A model generated the notes under the pieces. That model made no database searches, was not told the DNA's origin, and saw only the letters and a list, made by a program, of their open reading frames with translations. The position numbers and the translations under genes were made by a program. A stretch of DNA of 5,062 nt from Bacteroidetes bacterium UBA5697 (GTDB taxonomy: Bacteria > Bacteroidota > Bacteroidia > B-17B0 > Aurantibacillaceae): contig DIHL01000073.1 in the NCBI GenBank assembly GCA_002420145.1, positions 1 to 5,062 of the forward strand, given 5' to 3'. Below, one piece after another: positions 1 through 4,275 of the stretch; the first letter of the stretch is position 1; each line of letters opens with the position of its first letter.

Positions 1-233
1 GACAACATTATTTTTATATCCTTAATTTGATAGTAGATTTTATTACCTACCATGCTATGGGCTATAATCTGCTCATCACGCCACCTTTGGGCTAATCGTT
101 TACTAATATTCATTACCTGAATAAATTGTTGATTGTCTAAAAAATCAATATCATATTTATTTAAAATTTGTTTTTCTACAGCAACTAGCCTCTCTAAGAT
201 GGCTTGGTGTTGCTCTTCTGTTACCCATTTCAT
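1..233 (-). CDS. Small helix-turn-helix DNA-binding protein, 3' end cut by window edge
   Basis: An uninterrupted minus-strand frame starts with ATG at 233-231 and stays open to the left edge, giving 77 visible residues (MKWVTEEQHQAILERL...). After a short N-terminal helix (about residues 7-25), residues 30-77 resemble the MerR/excisionase-like HTH_17 fold. The segment FLDNQQFIQVMNISKRLAQ holds the first helices, WRDEQIIAHS follows as the end of the recognition region, and NKIYYQIKDI is the wing. Proteins of this layout are common on Bacteroidota mobile elements as presumed regulators or accessory DNA-binding factors. The start lies 2 bp after the stop of the upstream HTH gene, so the two are very probably co-transcribed and translationally coupled. 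They share the same plan (short helix, then HTH) and look like diverged paralogues. The exact role and the C-terminus are unknown. Confidence 0.75.
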   Translation of the reverse strand, partial: MKWVTEEQHQAILERLVAVEKQILNKYDIDFLDNQQFIQVMNISKRLAQRWRDEQIIAHSMVGNKIYYQIKDIKIML

Positions 234-235
234 AA

Positions 236-538
236 TTATTTACGTCTATTACGAATGATGTAATCAGTAGCTGCTTTTTCCATTTCATCGTTTGATGTTT
301 GGCGATTGCGTTGCAACCAATCATCCAACTCAATGCGTTTGAAGTACAACTTTTTGCCTTGTGGGCAAAAATGTGGGATTGTTTTTGCACTTGTCAGTTT
401 GTATAAATGACTGGCACTAATGTCTAAATAAGCGCAAGCTTCATTTAGATTTAAAACATCCTTTTTAAGTAAAGTTTGTTCATTTAACTTTTGTTCAATG
501 CTCGAAAGCATTTGTATTATTTTTTCATCGTTGCTCAT
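236..538 (-). CDS. Small helix-turn-helix (HTH_17/excisionase-like) DNA-binding protein, 100 aa
   Basis: Residues 1-27 form a probable amphipathic or coiled-coil helix (KIIQMLSSIEQKLNEQ). Residues 28-77 match the MerR-like excisionase/HTH_17 pattern: LNLNEACAYLDIS as the first helices, ASHLYKLTSAKTIPHF as the recognition helix, then the wing GKKLYFKRIELDDWLQ. The basic tail ends in RNRRK. I chose the ATG at 538-536. A TTG at 577-575 in the same frame would add 13 residues, but that codon lies inside a perfect 14-bp palindrome that looks like an operator, so the longer form is unlikely. It is the first gene of a two-gene HTH pair, with the next start 2 bp after its stop. The family usually acts as a transcription regulator or recombination directionality factor on mobile elements. 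Which of these applies here cannot be told. Confidence 0.8.
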   Translation of the reverse strand: MSNDEKIIQMLSSIEQKLNEQTLLKKDVLNLNEACAYLDISASHLYKLTSAKTIPHFCPQGKKLYFKRIELDDWLQRNRQTSNDEMEKAATDYIIRNRRK

Positions 539-567
539 TTTGTTTAAGTTTTTAAGATTAATAAATG

Positions 568-581
568 AGTCTTGCAAGACT
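568..581. promoter_or_regulatory. 14-bp perfect palindrome, candidate operator for the tandem HTH genes
   Basis: AGTCTTGCAAGACT is a perfect 14-bp palindrome whose near edge is 29 bp upstream of the chosen ATG at 538. On the minus strand it overlaps TAGTCTTG (582-575), one mismatch from the Bacteroidota -7 box TAnnTTTG. No convincing -33 box lies at the right distance. A dimeric HTH protein bound here would cover the promoter, so autoregulation by the downstream gene is a natural guess. The palindrome is seen directly; its function is inferred. Confidence 0.4.
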
Positions 582-683
582 ATATTTTGTCTGTTATAAC
601 GATGTAAAACTACAAGCTAATAACACTGAAAAAGTAAAATGAATAACAGTGTAGAGCGAACCGCAGAGCGTAGAGTATTGTAA

Positions 684-707
684 AAACACTAGTATTTACT
701 AATGTTT
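684..707 (-). terminator. Hairpin with short U-run, weak terminator candidate after the 594-aa gene
   Basis: Positions 684-693 and 698-707 form a 10-bp inverted repeat with a 4-nt loop. The single mismatch on the plus strand (689/702) becomes a G-U pair in a minus-strand transcript, so that RNA can pair fully. The 3' arm ends in UUU and is followed by two more U. It sits about 70 bp downstream of the stop at 779, where a terminator separating the integrase operon from the HTH genes would be expected. The stem is AU-rich and the U-run short, so this is a weak call; it could also be a protein-binding palindrome. Confidence 0.3.
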
Positions 708-778
708 ACAAAGTTTACTTTTAGCTTTCGGGAGATAGCTTTTATTTGGATAAAAAGAAGAAGTGTAGAGTGTGTTGA

Positions 779-2563
779 TTACAAAACTGAAATAATTTTA
801 TCTAGTTTTGTACTACTTGCAGGTGTTTTTTGTCCTCTGAATTTTTTGAAATCGTAAGGAGTATTTGCGCTGTCCACAAAGCAATTTGCGGTTATTTTCC
901 AAACCTCTTTGCCTGTATTATCAATAAGTTTTTTATCGTTGTGTAATGTTTTAATTAAGTAATAAAGCTCTGAAAGATTACCTGACCAAATGATAAGAGT
1001 ATCAGGCAATTCGTTTTTAAATATTTTGTTGAAGTCTGCGAGTTTTGTTGATTTATCAATAAAACCGCCATCTATTAAGCTTTTTCTAAATTCTGTAAGA
1101 TTATTTTTAAAGCTTGCACCTTTTTTAGAATACGAAAAAGCAATGTTTTTAGAAGTTTCTTTTTTAGTTTTAATTACTTGAACTGGCTCTTCTTTTGGAG
1201 CATTTAAAGGATTTAAAATATCTAACACTTTAGTAACACCTACAGGCGATAAATAATCAATTTCAGCTTTAGTAAATAAATTCTGCATATTATCATAGAA
1301 AAAGCAAAGCTCATTCCATACCTTCATAAATGTTTCATCATCAAAAGCATCTGTATTTTCAAATTCTCCCTGGTCAATTTGATTATATATCTGTTGTGAA
1401 ATGTCAAAATATTTATCAAGTAATACCAAAGATTCTTTTGGCTTGTTTTCGTATTTATTTCTTAATGAATTGAATTTTTCGATTGCTCTCGGAATATTAA
1501 AATATTTCATTTTAATAATCTTTCCCTCCATCATCGACTCTAGTTCGTAAAAACCCTTGTTTATATACTCGATTGTTTCATTAAAGCTTGTAGGTAATTT
1601 AAAAGCAGCATCAAAATCGCTTAATCTGTTTATTAAAAGTTCATCTGAGATCACTTTCAAAACACCATTATATACCATACTTTTAACACTTAAAAAGCAG
1701 TAAAAAAAAGGGTCTGTATCTCTTTTATCCTGAAAATAGCTAAGAGTATCTTCGCTATCATGAAAATTATCTTTAATTGAAAAATCGTGCAGTTTTTCAT
1801 AAATGGAAGCGAAACCAACTAAATAATTTTCGCGTGATAATTTTTTTAATTCATCAAGGTTCTTATATAATGAATCGCCAAGGCTACGAAATGCACTATA
1901 ACGTTTATTTATAACTGTTTTAACAGCTTTATCAATCACTTCTAAATCCTTGCTTGAATTAATTAAAGGCTCTAACTGTACTTTTATGGAATCATTCGTA
2001 ATTTCTTGAGCTTTGAAAATAATTAATGAAATGTCTTTCTCAAGGTTAGCTAGTGTTTCGTTTGAAATGTCTTTTTTGTGAGTAAGAATAGAAAGCATAC
2101 CAATGTATCTCTCTGCGTTTGCGAATTGTTGAATGAAATCTTCGAGTGCTATTGTATTTAAACCTAAATAATGAATATAATGTTCTATATCTATTGTGAT
2201 TGCATCTTCAATATCCTTAGGCTTTAATTCTACAAGTAATTCTATAACTGCTGAATATTCGTGCAGAAAGAAGTTTCTAATAATAGTTTCTTTTCTTTCA
2301 TCATAAGAACTTTTATCAGAAGGATGGACGTTTATAAAAGCTGTAATATAAGGAGCTACCTCCGGCACACAGTTTTTAAAACCTGCTTGAAGTTTTTTAA
2401 TAGCTTGTTTTGTGTATTTAGTTTTTTCTTTATCATCTAAGCAAGTGCTAAAGGCTAGTTTATCCTTTTCCTTTGCTCCATCTTCAATACCAAATATCTT
2501 ATAACCTATTGTTTCGGCAATAAGTGTAAGTACTTTTATTTCATATTCAGTTAATTGTCCCAT
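779..2563 (-). CDS. Uncharacterised 594-aa element protein with a conserved-looking C-terminal module
   Basis: I do not recognise an overall family. The protein is complete, mostly helical, acidic/lysine-rich and soluble: no signal peptide or membrane segment is visible. I find no P-loop, nuclease, helicase, protease or zinc-binding motif. Three parts can be told apart: a long helical body (about 1-450), a Lys/Pro/Glu-rich linker (about 451-485, e.g. NAPKEEPVQVIKTKKET), and a C-terminal module (about 487-594) with IIWSGNLSELYYLIKTLH at 524-541 and VWKITANCFVD at 554-564. From memory, a similar C-terminal module (Trp-x-Gly, then a helix starting x-E-L, then a basic segment) recurs at the end of Bacteroidota mobile-element proteins otherwise called hypothetical, and is distantly reminiscent of RteC; this is unverified. 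The ATG at 2563 lies 13 bp after the integrase stop, so the gene is almost certainly in the integrase operon. A role in regulation, element maintenance or host interaction is open. Confidence 0.85.
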   Translation of the reverse strand: MGQLTEYEIKVLTLIAETIGYKIFGIEDGAKEKDKLAFSTCLDDKEKTKYTKQAIKKLQAGFKNCVPEVAPYITAFINVHPSDKSSYDERKETIIRNFFLHEYSAVIELLVELKPKDIEDAITIDIEHYIHYLGLNTIALEDFIQQFANAERYIGMLSILTHKKDISNETLANLEKDISLIIFKAQEITNDSIKVQLEPLINSSKDLEVIDKAVKTVINKRYSAFRSLGDSLYKNLDELKKLSRENYLVGFASIYEKLHDFSIKDNFHDSEDTLSYFQDKRDTDPFFYCFLSVKSMVYNGVLKVISDELLINRLSDFDAAFKLPTSFNETIEYINKGFYELESMMEGKIIKMKYFNIPRAIEKFNSLRNKYENKPKESLVLLDKYFDISQQIYNQIDQGEFENTDAFDDETFMKVWNELCFFYDNMQNLFTKAEIDYLSPVGVTKVLDILNPLNAPKEEPVQVIKTKKETSKNIAFSYSKKGASFKNNLTEFRKSLIDGGFIDKSTKLADFNKIFKNELPDTLIIWSGNLSELYYLIKTLHNDKKLIDNTGKEVWKITANCFVDSANTPYDFKKFRGQKTPASSTKLDKIISVL

Positions 2564-2576
2564 AGGATGGCAAAAA

Positions 2577-3686
2577 CTAAATATCCAATTTTATTTTGGT
2601 AGCTGCAAGTGTTTTTCGTTCATCAATTACTTTAGCATAAATCTGTGTTGTTTTCAAGTCTTTATGTCCTAATAATTTTGACACCGTATAAATATCTGTG
2701 CCTAAAGTTAATTGCAAAGTTGCATAAGTGTGCCTGGCGCAATGAAAGGTAATTGTTTTCGAAATACCTGCTTTCATGGCCCATTGTTGTAATTTCAAAT
2801 TGTGCCAAGCACTATATTTTAACCCTTCAAAAACTCTTTCTTTTAATCCTGTTCGTTCTCCTAATAACTTTAAAGCATCATCATTAAAGGGTAATGTTTC
2901 AGAGCCTTTTGTTTTCTTTTGAGTGAAACGAATGTAATTACCAATTTCTTTTGAGTGTTGAATTTCTGACCAAGTTAATTTATTAATGTCTGACCAACGC
3001 AAACCAGTTAATGCACTAAATAAAAAAGCTTTTTTCATTATTTCGATTTCACAAGTAGCTTTTGACATAGCGATTAGTTCATCGTAAGTTAAAAACTCCC
3101 TTTCAGGTTCTCCTTGTTTTATACCATCAACAGTATCCGCAGGATTACGTTGTATGATCTCTTCTTTTAATGCTTCTTTTAATGCAGCTCTAATTTTATT
3201 AAAATATGAGCTTTGCGAATTTTGGGAAAGCGCCTTTTTAGATGGAGTTTTAGCAGTCTTTTGTAAATACTCTTTAAAGCTCTCTAACCATTTTTTATCA
3301 ATTTGGTTAAAAGTTATGTCTTGATTATTTGAAAACTTTTTAAGATGTTTTAAAGCACTATCCCAATTGCCGTAATTACCTGCACTATCCTTGCGCTTAT
3401 CAGCTAAATAATCAATGTAATTAATAAAACTGCCTTTCATTTTACCGCTATCACTAAAGCCGTAAATGCCGTTTTTTATTTCAACATGGCGTTTGCTCCG
3501 AATTGATTCAGCTAATTCTAAATTACTTTTATTTTCGTTTTTCTCTTCCTTAGTTAATGGAGCACCTTTTGTAGCAACCTTTATATATAATTTAAGGTAC
3601 TCATACTCTCGTTTTCCATTACTGTAATAATCTAAGTACAAGCTTATTTTATCACCCTTTTTACGTTGCCTAAGTGTTACATTCAT
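2577..3686 (-). CDS. int: Tyrosine recombinase (site-specific integrase) of the Bacteroidota mobile-element type
   Basis: A complete 369-residue protein of normal length for the family. Residues 1-70 form a basic arm-type DNA-binding domain (MNVTLRQRKKGDKISLYLDY). Residues about 85-185 are the SAM-like core-binding domain, and 195-365 the catalytic domain. The catalytic set is intact: Arg230 in TGLRWSD, the beta-hairpin Lys258 (or Lys260) in QKKTKG, His315 and Arg318 in HCARHTYA, His341 in LLGHKDL, and the nucleophile Tyr350 in TTQIYAKV. It would catalyse integration and excision of the element through a 3'-phosphotyrosine intermediate, here probably at the mnmE 3' end. The ATG at 3686 follows the stop of the zinc-finger/HTH gene by 6 bp, so both are made from one message. 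The arm-binding domain fits the repeated 9-mers near the att site. There are no signs of decay. Confidence 0.96.
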   Translation of the reverse strand: MNVTLRQRKKGDKISLYLDYYSNGKREYEYLKLYIKVATKGAPLTKEEKNENKSNLELAESIRSKRHVEIKNGIYGFSDSGKMKGSFINYIDYLADKRKDSAGNYGNWDSALKHLKKFSNNQDITFNQIDKKWLESFKEYLQKTAKTPSKKALSQNSQSSYFNKIRAALKEALKEEIIQRNPADTVDGIKQGEPEREFLTYDELIAMSKATCEIEIMKKAFLFSALTGLRWSDINKLTWSEIQHSKEIGNYIRFTQKKTKGSETLPFNDDALKLLGERTGLKERVFEGLKYSAWHNLKLQQWAMKAGISKTITFHCARHTYATLQLTLGTDIYTVSKLLGHKDLKTTQIYAKVIDERKTLAATKIKLDI

Positions 3687-3692
3687 CTTTAT

Positions 3693-4040
3693 TTATTTTA
3701 ATAGTAAATCAATTTCTCTGCGTTTAATAATGCATCTGCTACCAAGTTTTGCAACTTTTAATTTTCCATCAGAAATAAGCCTTTGAATTGTTCTACGACT
3801 TGCACCGATTAACATTGCCGTTTCATCAATACTTAAAAATTCTTTAAGGTTTATAGTTGCATCATAAACTTGTGGGTCTGTGTTTTTCTTAATAGCTACT
3901 TCAATTTTTTCTTCACGCTTTAAAGCTTTATAATGACGGCTATTACATTTGTGGGAGCAATATCTAGTTTGCAGAGTTTTAGCAGTAAATTCATTACTGC
4001 AAAATTCACACTTTCTTACTATTTTAATGTTACTGCTCAT
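3693..4040 (-). CDS. Zinc-finger plus helix-turn-helix protein, candidate excisionase/regulator
   Basis: 115 residues in two parts. The N-terminus carries a Cys4 knuckle: Cys11-x2-Cys14 and Cys28-x3-Cys32, with His30 and His36 nearby, very probably binding zinc. After a charged linker (38-60), residues 65-115 match the MerR-like excisionase/HTH_17 pattern: FLSIDETAMLIGASRRTIQR, then LISDGKLKVAKLGSRCIIKR as turn and wing, and a final EIDLLLK. Small proteins of this fold placed just before an integrase are often recombination directionality factors or regulators, and that is my preferred role, inferred from position. The ATG at 4040 is the only reasonable start, since an in-frame stop lies 12 bp upstream (TAA at 4052-4050). 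It is the first gene of the integrase operon. A 25-bp palindrome and two promoter-like elements lie just upstream, so it may repress its own operon. Confidence 0.85.
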   Translation of the reverse strand: MSSNIKIVRKCEFCSNEFTAKTLQTRYCSHKCNSRHYKALKREEKIEVAIKKNTDPQVYDATINLKEFLSIDETAMLIGASRRTIQRLISDGKLKVAKLGSRCIIKRREIDLLLK

Positions 4041-4067
4041 GTATGTCTTTTAGTGCCTTATTGCGAC

Positions 4068-4092
4068 ATGATGTGACTATGTGTGACATCAT
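4068..4092. promoter_or_regulatory. 25-bp interrupted palindrome upstream of the zinc-finger/HTH gene, candidate operator
   Basis: ATGATGT at 4068-4074 and ACATCAT at 4086-4092 are perfect 7-bp inverted arms around an 11-bp spacer. Within it, TGTGAC occurs twice in direct orientation (4072-4077 and 4082-4087), exactly 10 bp or about one helical turn apart. It lies 28 bp upstream of the ATG at 4040 and downstream of the predicted start of transcription. This suits a roadblock operator or a binding site for the HTH protein it precedes. The repeats are seen directly; the function is inferred. Confidence 0.4.
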
Positions 4093-4119
4093 TTCGCCAA
4101 TGCTCTAAAATTTGTTGCC

Positions 4120-4127
4120 CAAACATA
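4120..4127 (-). promoter_or_regulatory. Second TAnnTTTG box (TATGTTTG), possible alternative -7 element
   Basis: TATGTTTG on the minus strand fits the Bacteroidota -7 consensus TAnnTTTG and lies about 80 bp before the start codon at 4040. No clear TTG -33 box is found at a suitable distance, so it is weaker than the upstream promoter. It overlaps the left arm of the 13-bp inverted repeat (4111-4123), so a protein bound there could block it. Confidence 0.25.
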
Positions 4128-4158
4128 TAGGCAATAAACTTAGGCACCGTTACGGCAA

Positions 4159-4193
4159 CAAAAATACATCAAAAAGAACTTTTGGGCAACAAA
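4159..4193 (-). promoter_or_regulatory. Promoter for the HTH-integrase-594-aa operon
   Basis: On the minus strand a TTG (4189-4187, inside TTTGTTG) is followed after exactly 20 bp by TATTTTTG (4166-4159), a full match to the Bacteroidota -33/-7 pattern TTG-N17-23-TAnnTTTG. Transcription would begin near 4152 and give a leader of about 110 nt before the ATG at 4040. Both boxes overlap copies of the TTTGTTGCC repeat, so a factor bound to those repeats, possibly the integrase, would compete with RNA polymerase. Confidence 0.5.
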
Positions 4194-4257
4194 AAAAAGA
4201 AGGATGTTTGGCTAATTATCAACAATAGCAAGGGCTTAGAAATCAAGAGAAGGATAA

Positions 4258-4275
4258 TTACTTTCCGATACAAAA
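4258..4275 (-). other. att: Probable attachment site (att core) at the mnmE 3' end
   Basis: The last 18 bases of mnmE including its stop read TTTTGTATCGGAAAGTAA on the minus strand. The attachment sequence of SGI1-type elements, as I remember it (TTCTGTATYGGKAAGTAA), differs at two positions. Both encode the same conserved C-terminal peptide, so part of the likeness comes from protein conservation. An integrase next to this exact spot makes it the best candidate for the junction. Flanking signals are an 8-bp inverted repeat (TAATTATC at 4213-4220, GATAATTA at 4253-4260) and an 8-bp direct repeat AGAAGGAT (4198-4205 and 4248-4255, 50 bp apart). The crossover position within the site cannot be read from one junction. 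Confidence 0.6.

Larger units (their letters stand above)
539..778. other. Non-coding spacer with short repeats between the integrase operon and the tandem HTH genes
   Basis: No plausible gene is seen here on either strand. Besides the hairpin and the 14-bp palindrome it holds several short repeats. AGTGTAGAG occurs at 648-656 and 762-770. An AGAGCG-rich stretch lies at 651-675 (GTAGAGCG, CAGAGCG and GTAGAG in close succession). TAGCTTT occurs at 722-728 and 736-742, 14 bp apart. ACACTG/CAGTGT form a 6-bp inverted repeat at 622-627 and 646-651. The spacer probably contains the promoter of the HTH pair. A transfer or replication origin is conceivable, but nothing here proves it. Confidence 0.4.
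4111..4193. repeat. Three copies of GGCAACAAA, candidate arm-type integrase binding sites
   Basis: TTTGTTGCCCAAA (4111-4123) and TTTGGGCAACAAA (4181-4193) are a perfect 13-bp inverted repeat. A third copy of the core, GGCAACAAA, is at 4154-4162, in the same orientation as the copy at 4185-4193. Those two are 31 bp apart, about three helical turns. They lie roughly 65-110 bp from the presumed crossover site at the end of mnmE, a spacing typical of arm-type sites of lambda-like integrases, and the encoded integrase has an arm-binding-type N-terminus. The repeats are seen directly; the role is inferred. Confidence 0.45.
1..4275. mobile_element. Integrase-proximal end of an integrative element inserted at the 3' end of mnmE (left part outside the window)
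   Basis: The stretch begins exactly where mnmE ends and carries a minus-strand HTH/excisionase-like gene, a complete tyrosine recombinase, an unknown 594-residue gene and two more small HTH genes. A tyrosine recombinase immediately next to the 3' end of a conserved housekeeping gene is the usual layout of an integrated island, and the mnmE 3' end is the established target of SGI1-type elements. The right boundary is placed at the conserved last 18 bases of mnmE. The left boundary and second att copy are not visible: I looked for another copy of the 18-mer in the window and found none. The type of element (IME, ICE, satellite or plain island) cannot be decided, because no relaxase, primase, capsid or conjugation gene is visible. 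Its existence is inferred from context. Confidence 0.72.

Noticed and set aside
157..390. Minus-strand open frame of 77 codons
   Set aside because: It lies in another frame across the 100-aa HTH gene and the start of the next one. Its product has no domain character, while the HTH readings are convincing.
565..642. Plus-strand 25-codon frame in the spacer starting with ATG at 565
   Set aside because: Too short, on the opposite strand to every other gene, starting at the operator-like palindrome, and without a supporting ribosome site or known peptide.
713..742. Possible second att copy (TTTACTTTTAGCTTTCGG) resembling the start of the mnmE core
   Set aside because: Only the initial TTACTTT and a few scattered bases agree, which is expected by chance in AT-rich DNA. 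The other att copy should lie beyond the left edge.
990..1181. Plus-strand open frame of 63 codons
   Set aside because: It lies wholly inside the 594-aa gene on the opposite strand and has no recognisable motif or promoter.
4201..4257. Rho-independent terminator for mnmE
   Set aside because: Only a 4-bp GCTA/TAGC stem with a long loop is found, and the T-tract beyond it lies about 15 bases downstream. This is too weak to call.
4041..4257. tRNA gene as integration target, or a CRISPR array
   Set aside because: No cloverleaf or T-loop sequence is visible, and the repeats are only 9-13 bp without regular spacers. The target is the protein-coding end of mnmE.
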